From Conus ventricosus (lineage: Eukaryota > Mollusca > Gastropoda > Neogastropoda > Conidae): 64,000 bases of DNA. Below, piece by piece: positions 32,472-45,295 of the stretch. The stretch lies in contig CM031617.1 of NCBI GenBank assembly GCA_018398815.1, positions 1,247,461-1,311,460 on the forward strand. Direction: 5' to 3'. Numbering within the stretch: the first letter of the stretch is position 1; each line of letters starts with the position of its first letter. Both the position numbers and the translations under genes were made by a program. Below the pieces are notes generated by a model. That model saw nothing but the letters and a program-made list of their open reading frames with translations, was not told where the DNA came from and made no database searches.

Positions 32472-33969
32472 CTAATTGAAGTCATAGACAGACACACACA
32501 TACACACTGCGTGCGTACGTTAACGGACACAAACAGATGACATCAAAACCAGCAACTCTCTCTCTCACTCTCTCTCTTTCTGTTAAATCTGAAAGCATGT
32601 AATTGGCTTAATTAATTAATTGGTTTTTCCTAGAGACGGGGTAAGGATCGAACAAAGAACGATTGGTGGGTTATTTATTGGACCTCCCACCCGCTTGAAA
32701 TTTTTCCAGTGGAGGGAAACTTCAGAATTGGGGGGTTTGGGGGGGGGGTGGAGACACCTGTGACTCCATCCTGTCTATTTCAAATAATCATGTGTGCATG
32801 TATCAGCTCTCTCCCCCTCCACCCCCCATCCCCCTAGCTCCCCATGTAATGCCAGGCCGAAACGGTGAGATCGGTAATGGAACGCAGTGACGTTCCAGAA
32901 TATGCAGCAATTGTAATCACAGCTTTCGAGGGATGATTTTTGAAAGAAAGCCATGTGATCTTTGATGTCACTATCCGTCTGTCGACCGTAACTGTGTCAA
33001 TCATTGGCGTTCGATGTGAGATATTTGCGAGAATGTGGGAAAACAGAGTGTTTCTGCGTTTTGAATTTTCTGATACATGTTCCTAGCCTTTCAGAATATG
33101 ACGGTTCCTGAATCTTCAGTGTTTCTGGTCCACGACACAACACGACATGCAGGGCATCACAACAGACCACAGAATACACACAGACCAAAAAAGAGATCGC
33201 TAAGCATCACAACGGCATCAGGTAGCCCATACATTAGATGTAGAAGTTGAACCCATGTAGCCCCCCCCAACCTGCAAATGTACTGCTGGGCGTGGTCAAG
33301 AACCAACATGACCTGCTGGAAAACGATGCCCCAGCCTTGACCAAAAGGGCATCACTAGCAAACCAAGGAAAAACAAAGGTCGGCTCGGACTCATCAGCCT
33401 TTTCGCGGGTGATTCGTGAACCACAGAAAGGAGATACTACCGCTGTAGAAGAAAAAGAATGTTGGTGAGACAAAGATTGTTTTTATCATCGAGTACCCCC
33501 ACTGGAAAAAAAATGAAAACAGCAACCACTCTCAGCGTTTCCAGAAATAGCAGCATTAGTTAGTGTGGGAAAAGCAACAGGATATAGAAAAACTCCAGTC
33601 ACAGCTAGATCTTCCAAACTGGCCAGGCCCTGTCACCAAGCACTTGGATTGTCTTCAGCACATCGAATACATCCACAGGCCATCCATGGACGATCGAATG
33701 TAGGTAACCACTGCCACACCCACCCTGAACCAGAACACAAAATAAACACTGTGTGACAAACAGACGTCGCCTCACTTTCATACAGTTGTCCAAAAAAATA
33801 TCAGAATGAACAAAACTTGCATGTGCAGATTTTGTGTGTTTGTGTGTGTGTGTGGTGTGTGTTGGTGTGTGATGTGAGTTGTGAGTGTGTGTGTGTGTGC
33901 GAGCGCGCGTGAACTAGTGGCGTGCGTGCGTGCGTGTGTGTGTAAAAATTCGTGAACACCAGAATAGTG

Positions 33970-34025
<56 letters not shown>

Positions 34026-34100
34026 GTGTGTGTGTGCGCGCGCGCGTGCGTTCGTGCGTGCGTGCGTGCGCGCGCGCTTGTGTGTGTCTGCTATATTTTT
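32472..34100. other. Unassigned sequence and GT/GC microsatellites
   Basis: CT tract at 32555-32580; G-rich patch at 32727-32750; interrupted GT with gcgc words at 33830-34090. No gene was recognised, including the open frames at 33.2-33.5 kb. Confidence 0.5.
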
Positions 34101-34449
34101 AGGATGTTGAATTGTTAAAACTTGGTAAAGCGCCCGTAGTCAACGATGTTAGGATTTAGTCCATTAAAAATTAGGACAAAACTCGGCTTTGAGTGGCAAA
34201 CAAATTGCCTATCAAAGCTTTGAGTTTTTGTCCATTCAAACAAACCCTCGGCAGTCAAAAAACCAAAGTCTACCAAAATTGGAAGGGGGGAACATAATTT
34301 AATAGCACTCTTAATATAGAGACCCACCCCTCTTGCGTTTAAAAAAATCTGCAGTCCAAGAAGAAAACGTTCACTGAACATGCCTGCAAACATATGCAAA
34401 CAGATCATATCTCACAGTCCAGTATTACACGCCTCAGAACAAGTCAGAA

Positions 34450-37143
34450 CAAGTCAAGTGAGTTTCATTAAAAAAAAAAAGTTAAAACAAGCTGAGGGAT
34501 GGTTGGGGGGGGGCACAAAGAACAATTTGTATCAATGTCTTCGTCCGACAGGGGACCGTCTTCAAGAATGTGCATCTTCGGGCTGAGTGTTTTTAAGGTC
34601 TCATCCTCTACATTCCTGCACATCAACAGTGCAGACAAGTCCTTGAAGCGACAAGAGCAATTGGACGATTGACATTCTGGTTTTACAGCTACAAACACCA
34701 ATGACATGAAGAAGTTCCTCGGGAGGTGCTGTAATGTCCTCAGAACAAGGAAACATGATGATGATCATCTATGCCCCATCCCAGCTGTGGATCCATGTGG
34801 AAGTAAATCCGTCCTTAGGTGTACTGATCCCCTTCTTGTAACCTGGTAAAAAGTGCGAAGGAATGGAACATTGACTGCTTCTGATGTAGAAGTTATCCGG
34901 AGTGGAAGAACTAGCCCAAGGAGAAAGGCTGCTGTTTAATCGCACCTTCCGAGGCATGCACAAAAAGTATAATTGGCAACACACTGACGCCAAGAAACAT
35001 TATTGAACTGCTTGGATGACCAAACACCCCATTTATGGCACTATTCCTGGAGGTGATGTGAAAAAATAACAACCAGATGTTCTGTTTTTACGTTGTGCAG
35101 GAGGAGAACCAATAGATCTTGAGTCTATCCCCAACTACAGCTGTCTGCATTGCTACAGCCGTTTTTTTATTTTTTTTTTTCAAGCTGTTTATCACTATCA
35201 TGCAGTCAGCATCACCAGGCTTGCTAGAACTTCAACAAGCCATTTTTCTCTCAGCATGATAGCTAAAAAGTTTGAAAGAAACGCTGTTAAGTTTGCAGAG
35301 CGCTTGCAAGAAAACCGATGCTTTGAGCACCATGTATCATGTCACACATCAAGCTGACATCCAGGTCCACGCAGCTATCGTTCTCCCGGAGTTGTGGTCA
35401 CATCATTAGATCGATGGCCCACGCTGTACCATCAAAGACAGACATGGGCCTGCGTGTACATCCGAATACTAAATTGACGTACGTTTTGAGCTAAATCATT
35501 GTAAGTGGATCCTCGAGGCCAGGTCAATGATGTAATAAAGATCACCGTCTTTGACGAAGTAGACATCTTGGAAGCTCCCAATCGGAACTGTTTAGCACTC
35601 AGACCAATGAGCAGTGCCTGTGCAGCTTTTATAGCGCCCACGCAAACCTTAGGTGTCAAAAATATGCGGGTATTGCTCAGCTCCTAACAGAAAGCCGAAG
35701 CCACAGACCTGGGCTGGTTTCTGCAATCTAGACCAGTACTTTGAAACTAACAGGTTTTTGGGACCAACATCAACTGCAACGCGCCATGCAGTTTGACAGC
35801 AAGCTTAGTAGCCATTGAAGCAACCTGGTCTTTCTGTTTTTCACCAACAAAAGGACACTTCTAAGGCATTCTTGCCAATCAAGCCATCCAATGTTCTCTT
35901 CCGAGAACTATGCCTGGTCAGCCAATCACAGAACCTGTCAGCTGCCCTTCCACAAGACACTAATTCACCTCAAGGTCTGACTTGCATGAAAAGGATTTCT
36001 TTCATGGAGGTATAGCACATCACAAGGAATCATTCTGAAGTCTTGACATACTTAGATCTTGTGTATTCTGGATGCAGTCCCACTTTCATCTTGCATGGCT
36101 GGAAATTGATTTCAACACAAGCAGGCATGCCCATAAGCCATACAAGTCTCTCATGCTCCCCCATTCCTGTGCCACACGAGTCAGCCCACCGTTGGTCTTT
36201 ATACTTCGCACGAGGACCAGATCAATGATCAGATCTGATGAAGGCCTCCTAGAAACGGGTCACTTCTTCTGATCACATGCCCGTCCTTGGTAAAACATAA
36301 AAGACATCAAATTGACCTCCTTGAGGTCAACCATCTGCTGAAGGTACAGCCGGCCGACTTGGTGTAATGATTGCTACCATGCCGCAGCCAAATATGGCAC
36401 CATACATCTGACAGATTCCAGATTGCATCTTGAAGACCTGACCCCATTAGCTTGATTGATTTCCGCAGAAAGTCAGCCAAGTCCATGTACTGCAACCACA
36501 ATGCTAGCAATTCAAACGCAGGACAGACGTTTCTTGTGCTCTTCCAGCTGACTAGAAAAAGCATGAACACACATTTGTCTGTCGTGGCATCTTAGGCTGG
36601 TAGCTGCAGTTCAAACTTTCTCCACAACCACTTGAAGCAGCATTTCAAAGTACCATACCCTAGATCTGCTTCTAGATCGCCAGAATCCATCACTATCAGA
36701 AAAATTTCCTTTGGAAAAATTGGCGTAAAAAAACGGAATGCCGGGGCTTTATAGCAGCGATCAAATCCCATTCCATGGAAGGTGTTGTGGCCATCAATTG
36801 TCACTGTAATGTTGTCGAACGTTGTCTACCAACGAACTGAATTGCCTCTCTGTCTGTTGTGGGAAGCTCACTCCAAAGTAGGCTGCAGCATTCAGTTCAA
36901 ACTTTCTAAGAACCTGAACCAAAAGTTCTGTGCATCCTGAAACTGCAAGGTCCAATTTGGCAGTGGTGCAAAGATGGTGAATGGTCCGAAAGTTCTGTAC
37001 TAGTGCTGGCCTATTGCAGATACCTTTAAATCATCAATTTTAGTGACGACTTTTGAATGTGAAATTTTCTCAGTGTCCCAGGAATGTAGTTTTCCACTTG
37101 GTTTCTCAATAGAACGGAATCTGGATCGCTTCTTTGAGCACGC
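34450..37143 (-). pseudogene. 3' part of a decayed multi-copy zinc-finger/Cys-rich gene
   Basis: Seen on the minus strand, in broken frames: DNITVTIDGHNTFHGMG at about 36770-36815, then MDLADFLRKSIKLMG (36.46 kb), and near the end CQSSNCSCRFKDLS (34.65 kb). Known from general familiarity, not from a search: many mollusc, cnidarian and sea-urchin genomes carry a large family of long proteins with a 'D-N-V-D-H-N...L-D-G...T-F-H-G-M-G' block and a C-terminal Cys cluster. I do not know their function. The 5' part lies at 44.07-46.63 kb, and an LTR element separates the two. Stops and frameshifts are frequent, so no intact product is expected. Confidence 0.55.
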
Positions 37144-38624
37144 TGTCACGTTTGTCAAGGGGGCAGGCCTACGACGTTTTGACCCAACAGGGTGGCGGAA
37201 TTATCAATTGTTTATTGTCGTCGTTGTTTGTCGTATATCTGTCCCTCTTAAAGTGGCTTGTGGTGTATTGCACCATTAGGTGTGGTTAAGTACAGTATGT
37301 TTACTTTCTCACTCACACTCCTCTCTAATTCCATATGCCCCGTGCATACATCCTGCAGGTTCACGGTGGTGTGTAGCATTTTTCTTGTACTTACTGGCTG
37401 TCTATCGGCCATCTCGCCTGTCATTTTTTTACGGCGTTTCCGCACGTTCCTTCAATTCTTTTAGTTTGAAGTATGGCTCACTCTGTAGACAAGCTGGCAT
37501 GTTTGGCCGCCATCGCTGAGGGAGGTTAGCTCTTCACCTCGAGCGGAATAAGTCCTCTGGAGCGCTCTGCTCCGGTCTTGTACTTCACGTATCGTCGACG
37601 GTACTCGGTAATCTTCAATCCACAGTCTGCCTGATAGGAGAGGGACATCACTTCTTCAATTTCCGCACCTTTGGCCCTCTGTCCTACTCGACTGACAGAG
37701 GCAGAGAGAGTCGTTTGACCCTCCTCTTCCGGGTCACCCCCACGGGTAGCTTACCCTTCTACCTTCTTCCTTCTTCCTTCCCTCACCTTACCTTCTCTCC
37801 TCCCAGCACCTTTCCCCGCCCCCCCCCCCCCTCCGGGGGGTCTTCACCCGGAGAGCCTGGACTTGTTTGGTGCCACAGCTGGTTGGGGCCACGCTCTGGT
37901 TTGGGGCCACGCTCTGGTTGGACTGCGGACTGGATTTGTGCCACGTGCTTGGTTGAGGCCACGCTTCTGGTTGGTACCGGCGGACAGGTTTGGTGGCCAC
38001 TGTGCTGGTTGAGCCCAACCTCTTGTCGGACTCGCGACTGGTAGAAAAAACCCGCCGGCTAAGACTGTGCGGCCCAGATCCCCGTCCAGGACCTCCAGTA
38101 ACAAGCGCCACGTTACTCCCCCCCCCCCCCCCCACTCCCCAGGAGACTCGCGCTCTTCACTGTCTGCATGTGAGTGTCAAGGGTGTCGCCCTTGAACGAC
38201 TCTCTTTCAAGACCGACCCGGTTTGGAGCACCTAGTGCGACAGGGTGCTCCAGTAGACTATGAGAGTCAGGGGTGTGGTGAGGCACTCCATGGTGTGGAA
38301 AGGGAATGGATGCTGGAAAAATTATTTATAATTGTGTAAATGACATATGTGTTGAAATGCTGTGATTGTGATTGTGAACTTCGTTTGGTGAAATGTTTAA
38401 TAATAATTGTGCATGTATGTGTGTGTTGGGAATGCTTGATTAGTGAGTGGTGCAAAGTTGAGTGTGTGGAATGCTTAATATAATGACTGTATGTTGTGTT
38501 AAAAAAGGGTGTTGTATCGTAAACTATATTGTGTGGTGCTCTAGCGGGGCTTGTGAGGTCAGTCACTCCCTTCACCCCCACCTTAACCGATCCTGTCAGG
38601 GCACCTCCAGGGGTCGTCGTGACT
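37144..38624 (+). repeat. 5' LTR of copy 2 (short variant)
   Basis: Collinear with the LTR at 42641 but with many extra single bases. C run of about 17 at 38117-38133. Lacks the 800-bp middle part of the copy 1 LTRs. Confidence 0.85.
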
Positions 38625-38627
38625 ATT

Positions 38628-38646
38628 GTGGGGGCTCGACCCGGAA
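38628..38646 (+). promoter_or_regulatory. Primer-binding site of LTR copy 2
   Basis: tgggggctcgacccggaat, four bases after the LTR. It differs from the perfect tRNA-Pro site of copy 1 by small changes at gtc/gac and an extra base. Confidence 0.75.
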
Positions 38647-39369
38647 TGTGAAGGGACACTGACTGTCTCTCACCCTCGTTTCGCGGAGTACCTGTTTCAT
38701 ATCTGTCTGTTTTGTATATGTTAAGTCAGTTTGTCGTGTTTGTTTGTTGGTTGGTTTGGCTGGGTGACTCTAGCGTGAAGGGAGTCTTATGTGGCCTGAG
38801 GGAACATCCTGTGAGACGTGGGTGAGACCCCCCACCCCCCCCCGAGGTGGGACCAGGGGGAATCGACCGCGTTCCAGACCTCCTCCGCCGGGGGTGCCTT
38901 ACGCAGGTACGCCCGTAATCTTGCCTTTCTGGTGCGCCGCTCAGTCTGCATACCTGTTTTGTAGTTATCCAGTTTTTTTTTTGTTTGTTTTTTATACCGG
39001 GTTATTGAGTAACACAGGAGGATGTATCGACGTTAGTGTCTCTTTTTTCCTCTCTCCGATTCCTCTGCCAGTTCGTTTTGATTTTTTTCCCGGCCAGCCG
39101 CCACGCACTGTTGCTCGTGCTGTGAGCCGCGGTGTTGCCAGAGTGGGCAGCCGGACATAGTTTTATTGATTTGTTTTTTTTCGGTGAGGGCCCCCACCGC
39201 ACTGTTGCTCCGTGCTGTGGAGCGCGGTGATTGCCAGAGTGGGAGCAGGCCGAAACATGTCCGCACCCACACACACACACACATACACACATAATACACA
39301 CACCCCTAAAATATTTGGGTTTTCAAACGAATAGTCCTTTTCCCCCGAATTTTGGAAAACCGTAGGATA

Positions 39370-40293
39370 ATGTTTAGTCAAGGCAACGTCCGTGCAGGTG
39401 GTGATGGCGACGCGTCGTCTGAGAAGAAAGGTATTCAAAATGAAGTCCCTAGATTATTAGTACCGCAGCCTTCGACTACAGTGACTTCACAAAATCCAGT
39501 TTCTGAAGCCGATATTCCATTGAGTACTTACACTACTTCATCACTAGGGGGACTTTCTGGCTGGTGACCGCCGACTGTCGCATCGGAAGCGTCATAGTAA
39601 AGTGAAACAACTGCGGGCTTCAGTAGAGACACAAGAAAACCGAGCCCTCAACATTCCACGCTTCTCCATTCTTCCCCGCGTAAGGAGTATCCCGGAAGAC
39701 TATCCCTCATGGAAGGTCGAGACCCAAGGGACGGTCAAGACGGGTCATCCACCCGAGTCCGGGAGTGGGTGAACCCCGCCCAGGACATCACCCACCGCCT
39801 GAATGATTTATTCTGGATCGACAGCGACGGAGGAAGAAGGCCCTACGTTAAGGAAGAGGTTACATAGGCAGGAAGCACAGCGTAGGAAGAGTCGCAGAGA
39901 GGAGGTTGGTCAGACAGGAAGCCCTTCGTCTGGAAGGGACATCACGTAAGGAAAAGCTTCCAGGCAGGAAGCCCAACGTATGGAAAGGCCTCTAGGCAGG
40001 AAGGCCCTCCGTAGGGAAGAGCTAGACAGGCAATGGAAAGCTACAGCGTAGGTAAGAGCTTAGAGATGAGGCTGCATCAGCAAGAGAGTATGCTGCCAGA
40101 CAGGAGGATCACGAAGAGAGGAGGCTGCAGACAGAGTAACAGCGTAGGGAAGAGGCTGCTCAGCGTAGGGAAGGAGGCTGCCAGGCAGGAAGCCCTCCGT
40201 AGGGAAGAACAAGACAGGATAGAGGCTCTGCGTATGGAGGAGAAAGAACAACTTCTTTCGCGTACTCCCCGCGACTGTAAATCAGTGGGTTGA
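39370..40293 (+). pseudogene. Gag-like region of LTR copy 2 with tandem coiled-coil repeats
   Basis: Seen: ATG at 39370 starts MFSQGNVRAGGDGDASSEKK. This frame stops at 39565-39567 and continues in another frame (SHRKRHSKVKQLRASVETQE; RFSILPRVRSIPEDYPSWK). From about 39850 to 40260 a 30-33-bp unit (aggcaggaagccc-cgtaggg) repeats roughly ten times and encodes RQEALRREEQDRIEALRMEE-type heptads, a predicted coiled coil. Known: Gag proteins self-assemble and often use coiled coils. A zinc knuckle was not seen. Frameshifts make it non-functional as written. Confidence 0.5.
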
Positions 40294-42640
40294 TCGTCAG
40301 GCAAGATGAAAGTTAGAGCCCAAATTAAAAGCTTCAGAGTTCAGACCCATGAGACATAGATATGTTTCTTTAGATCATATTTGACGAAGTTGGCTTTTTC
40401 CATACCAATTGTCTAGGAACAAAAGGCCATGCACCTTTTTTCTGGATTATCTGGTACTGCAAGGGAGTTGTGTGCTCACTCTAAATGAAGGCGTGACTTA
40501 TGCAGACATGCAGTTGGCTCTGCGTAACGTATTCCACCTTACCCCCCAGAGAACGTACAGGAGGAAGTTCAGGTCCATGAAGTAGATAAACGACGAGACC
40601 TACGTCAGTTGGTGATAGCTGCGCAAAACGCTAGGGTACTGGCGACAGTTGGGCTAAGTTGGGAGCTGGAGGATCTGATCCCTCAATGAACCAGCTCACC
40701 AACACTGTGGTCCCCAGAGGTGAGAATCCCGGAATAGCGAGACAGCACCTCAGGATTTCGCGCTGAATTCATAACGCTGAGGTTTTTGCTGAAGCTCGCA
40801 GTCAATGGTCATCGCCAGATACGGAGAGGGAAGCCCTCCACAGATTAGTGGCAATAAGAGGCCCGACAACCGCTAGCGAGGTGAACAATCAGGCATATTC
40901 AACGATTTCAGCACCCCGTTTTGTTTTTCTTTGGTCGTCCTGCCACATCAGGAAAAAGCCCTAGAGCCGCTGGAAGTTCAAGGGGCTAGTCCTTTCCAGC
41001 ATCCCCCCTCGCCGCCTCGCTAACGTTGGGGTCCATCCGAAGCATCTGGGGTACAAGATAGTCCATTTTTTTCTTTCTGTTGTTGTTTCATCCAGGGTCA
41101 CACCATCAGGGATTCGTGGAGCACACACTCATAGTTGATACGGATTTGGTTTCCCCTGAGGCCATGCTGGGCGCTAAGTATTGATATGATTGCGGAATTG
41201 GAGCTTTTTACCAACCACCCCGTTCCTCTGTACTCATTCCAATCTCCACCCCCCTACTTCTGTGGCGAAGATATGGGCCATCGCGGTGGAGCGACCTCTG
41301 TATACCCTTAAATAGTGAATCCAACACTATGCATACGGACGCAGTCGTCCGTGTCTACGGATCAGCCCGAACAGGCTTGTGTGGGAGTCCCACACGCGCC
41401 AAAGCTAAGAAGCAGGAAACAGGAATAGCTCCCTTCTTCACCGATCTCTGACGAGAGTTCTTGCATAGGGCCTATACCTGCTTTCCATAGTTCCATCTTC
41501 AGGCCATGACTTGGATGTCCAACGCCTGCGACAACTGGTAGATCGTCCCGCTCAGTCTGCCCAACACGCCCAAGTGACTTTTCCAAGCACCAAACCAAGG
41601 GGATCCTCTTTAGGTTTTTCACTCGGGCAGATCGTGTAGCCAAGCAACCTAGTCTTGTCCCCCAAAAAGAAAAAAAGCTTGAAGAGAATCAGTTCTCCGG
41701 CAGGCCCACACGATTCCCCCAGGTGCAGTCAAATGGGCCCTCAAAGGCGGACTCTCGAGCGAGTTTAGACAGGATTTCTCTGCCAGGGATGAACACACAG
41801 GTTAGGCAGTACTGCCGCATTTGCGCAAACCTTCCAACGTCCAACGCCAAGGGCTCATGAGGCGTGTTCCCCTAGGGTTTCAGTGCCACGGGTTGGGGAG
41901 GCCAATCAGCAATGTTAGGGGTCGACCTGATGGACCCATTAATCCACCATCCGAACGCGGTCCCCGCTACACCTTGTTATGGTGGCAACGCGACTCGGTA
42001 CTCCATAGGCTGCCGCCGCTTAGACTATCGATACCCTACTATTGGCTAATAGCTCTCCGCAGAATTTGGACGCGCATCAGGCGAGCCCAGAAGAAGTAAC
42101 GGCCGGAAGTTGTACTGGAGATCGATCATCATCCACTCCAGTGGCATGGACCGGAATCCGGCCATCAGTCGTCGACTCCTGAGTTAAGGCAGTGGACAGC
42201 AGATCCATGTCTATCACTTTTTCCGTCTATCAAGGGTTCCTGTAATACGGTATGGCAAGCTATCTTAGCCCGAGCTCCGTAGTCAGCACATTGGAAAATC
42301 AGTCAGAAGGGACACTTCCCCACAACCAGGTTATATCCCCTTTTTGTTCTTTGTATCAGGTGAGTGTACAGTTTTCCACTTCAGTGATGATAACGTTAAT
42401 GTGAATCACCAAATGGTTCGGAATGTTACTTTCATGGTTGGAAGGTTTCGCTAGTTGTATTTGAAAAATGTAGTATTATGTATTTTCTCGTGTGATTCTA
42501 TCGTAGAATGTTTGTATTGGATTTATCGTACTCTGTCGATCACAGAGGGTTGGGTTCGTCCCATTGTTGTGAATTTGCACATGCGTCAAGGTTCAAAGGA
42601 GCACTGTATCTCAGAGAAACAGATGCTTTAGAAGGGGGTT
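40294..42640 (+). pseudogene. Rest of interior of copy 2: degraded Gag/Pol with integrase finger
   Basis: Broken frames include a VHEVDKRRDLRQLVIAAQNA block (40575-40640) and, at about 41785-41850, MNTQVRQYC-CxxC-like sequence equivalent to the integrase zinc finger of copy 1, followed by PLGFQCHGLG...VGRPISNV where copy 1 has VGVDLVGP. No reverse-transcriptase motif was seen in any frame. Confidence 0.5.
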
Positions 42641-43552
42641 TGTCACGAGTTTGTCACGAGGCCTACGACGTTTGACCCAACTGGGGTGGCGGAATTATTC
42701 ATTTGTTATTGTCGTCGTTGTTGTCGTATATCTGCCCTTAATGTGGCTTGTGGTGTGATTGCACCTTTGGTGTGGTTTAGTTCAGGTTAGGTTTACTTTC
42801 TCTCTCTCTCTCTCTAATTTCCACTGCCCATGCATTCATCCTGCAGGTTCACGGTGGTGGGTATCTTTTTCTTGTACTGGCTGTCTATCGGCCTCTCGCC
42901 TGTCTTTTTACCTGTCGCACGTGCTTCATTTCTTTTAGTTTGAAGTATGCTCACTCTGTGACGTAGCGTGGCATGTTGGCCGCCATCGCTGAGGGAGGTT
43001 AGCTCTTCACTCGAGCGGAAGATGTCTCTGGGAGCGCCTGCTCCGGTCTTGGTTCTTCACCGTATCGTCGAAGGTACAGTCGGTATCTTCAATTCCTACA
43101 GTCGGCCTGTAGGAGAGGGACATCACTTCTTCTTTTTCCGCACCTGTGCCTCTGTCCTCTCGACTGGACAGAGGGCAGAGAGAGTCGTTTGACCCGCCTC
43201 TTCGGGTCACCCACGGTAGCTGTACCCTTCTTCCTTCCCTCCCTTTCTTCTCTCCTCCCAGCTACCTTTTCCCCCCCCCTCCCGGGGGCTTCACCCGGAG
43301 CCTAGACTGGTTGGTGCCACGAGCTGGTTGGGGCCACGCTCTGGTTGGGGCCACGCTCTGGTTGGGACTGCGGACTGGTTGGTGCCACGTGCTGGTTGAG
43401 GCCACGCTCTGGTTGGGACCGCGGACTGGTTGGTGCCACGCGCTGGTTGAGGCCACGCCTGGTCGGGACCGCGGACTGGTAGAAAAGCCCGCCGGCTTGA
43501 CTGGGCCGGCCCTGATCCCCGTCCAGGACCTCCAGTAACAACGCCACGTTTC

Positions 43553-43592
<40 letters not shown>

Positions 43593-44070
43593 AGGACGCG
43601 CTCTTCACTGTCTGCTTGTGCGTGTCAAGGGTGTCGGCCTTGAACGACTCTCTTCAAGAACCGACCCGGTTTGGAGCACCTAGTGCGACAGGGTGCTCCT
43701 AGTAGACTTTGGAGAGGCAGGGGTGTGGAGGCACTCCATGGTGTGGAAAGGGATGGATGCTGGAAATGTTTATTTATAATTGTGTATATGTCATATGTGT
43801 TGAAATGCTGTGATTGTGATTGTGTACGTCGTATGGTGAAATGTTTATTTATAATTGTGCATGTTGTGTGTGTTGGAATGCTTGATTGTGATTGTGCATG
43901 TTGTGTGTGTTGGAATGCTTATTTATGACTGTATGTTGGTGTGAATAAATGGGGTGTTGTATCGTAATCTTTATTGTGTGGTCTCTTGCGGGCGTGTGAG
44001 GTCAGTCACTCCCTTCACTCCCACCTAGACCGATCCTGTCAGGGCAGACCTCCAGGGGTCGGTCGTGACA
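42641..44070 (+). repeat. 3' LTR of copy 2 (short variant)
   Basis: 1430 bp, cleaner than the 5' LTR. Polyadenylation hexamer aataaa at 43944-43949; 39-base C run at 43554-43592; four alternating ctggttggggccacgctctg-type units at 43310-43470 (about 60-bp tandem repeat). Confidence 0.88.
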
Positions 44071-44367
44071 CAGCCTAACATTGACTTGATGTCACAATGA
44101 ATGATGTCTGCAGCAGCATTGATCAGTCGCAGTTTTTCTGCTTCAAGATCAGCATTTCTTGGTTGTTAATAAAAATGACGCAGGATGGTATTAGCTGTCT
44201 TCTTCAGTGTGATTATATCTGCTTGGTTGGGGGACTGTAAACAATCGATCTCATTTCCATAGTGTTTTATCAATTTTTTCTTCATGTGCACAGTACTTAC
44301 TATATGCTTCAATTTCTGAATCCTTAACACTGTGTGCCATGATGTCAACCAAATCACAAATGGTCAC

Positions 44368-45013
44368 CTAGTCAGAGTCAAGAGAGTCGAGCTGGTCGAT
44401 GACGTTTTCAAAGGCAGAAAGTCTTTGGAAATCTTCTGGTCTTCCCGAACACACTTTTTTGGTGATGGGCTCTTCATTTAAAAACATCTTTGGAATCTGA
44501 CATTCAGAACGGAAGTTCGATAGACAGGTATTATGGTAAATTGCATCTTGGGCTAAACAGTCCTGTAGAAATTCAAGTCTTCCTTTGACATCTCTTGCCC
44601 ATGAATCCCTTGATGCACACATGTTTGCAAAACTGACTTTTGGAATTCTAACGTCTGCATAGCTTTCAGATGTCCACTTGACGCCCACCTGGGCCCTTTT
44701 CTTTGCCGCTTTTCCCCTTTCTGACAAAATAAGCACACTGGTTCAGCATCAGAGTCCTGCGATCTTGGTTGTCTTGTCTTTTGGGGGGGACATGAGCTTT
44801 TTTTCTTTTCTTCAGCTTGCTTTCAATGGCCTTAGGATTAGTGTATTGGCTACGACATACACGGTGAACCAAATCACCTTCCTCTGCATGGATATTGTCA
44901 TACAGTTGTTTACTAACACGATTTATGCTGTCGCTCCCTTTCTCGCCAAGAGTCACCCTGTCTTTGGGATTCAGAAACTCTTGCTTACAGATGATGCAGA
45001 CTTCTGGATACAC
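44368..45013 (-). CDS. Two overlapping open frames of the Cys-rich family protein (core part)
   Basis: Seen: frame A (44666-45013) starts MYPEVCIICKQEFLNPK and contains DLVHRVCRSQYTNPKAIESK; frame B (44368-44736) has WTSESYADVRIPK, then FLQDCLAQDAIYHNTCLSNF. They overlap and together are collinear with one protein, so a single frameshift near 44.70-44.74 kb joins them. Paired Cys/His (CIICK; YHNTC) suggest metal binding. This is the best preserved stretch of the gene. It could be one exon of a longer gene or a transposon protein; I cannot tell which. Confidence 0.5.
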
Positions 45014-45119
45014 TTGTCTTGAAGAAGGGAAAAGTGTGATTAGTGCTATGTTTGAAGGTTAAAAAACAAAACTGTGTCATTGCCAAGTATTCCATACAAC
45101 AAACTCATTGCGTATATCT

Positions 45120-45246
45120 ATCCTACACACACACGCCCGCGCACACACAAACGCACGCACACACACAAACACACACACACACTAAACACACTAATGCATC
45201 CAAACTCGCACACACACACACACTCTCTCTCTCTCTCTCGTCGTGG

Positions 45247-45295
<49 letters not shown>
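45120..45295. repeat. CA, CT and GA microsatellites
   Basis: (CA)n followed by (CT)n and a 50-bp (GA)n. It lies between two coding parts of the Cys-rich gene, i.e. in an intron of it. Confidence 0.95.

Larger units (their letters stand above)
37144..44070 (+). mobile_element. LTR retrotransposon copy 2, plus orientation
   Basis: Seen: 6927 bp. LTRs at 37144-38624 (about 1481 bp) and 42641-44070 (about 1430 bp), beginning TGTCACG and ending CGTGACA. Primer site TGGGGGCTCGACCCGGAAT (38628-38646, a noisy tRNA-Pro site) after attg; polypurine tract agaagggggtt immediately before the 3' LTR. The interior (4.0 kb) is collinear with copy 1. Flanks are cacgc and cagcc, similar but not an exact duplication. 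It is inserted into the Cys-rich gene family member, whose homology continues on both sides. Confidence 0.85.

Noticed and set aside
37139..44075. Exact target duplication around LTR copy 2
   Set aside because: Flanks are cacgc and cagcc; similar but not identical, so a duplication is not claimed.
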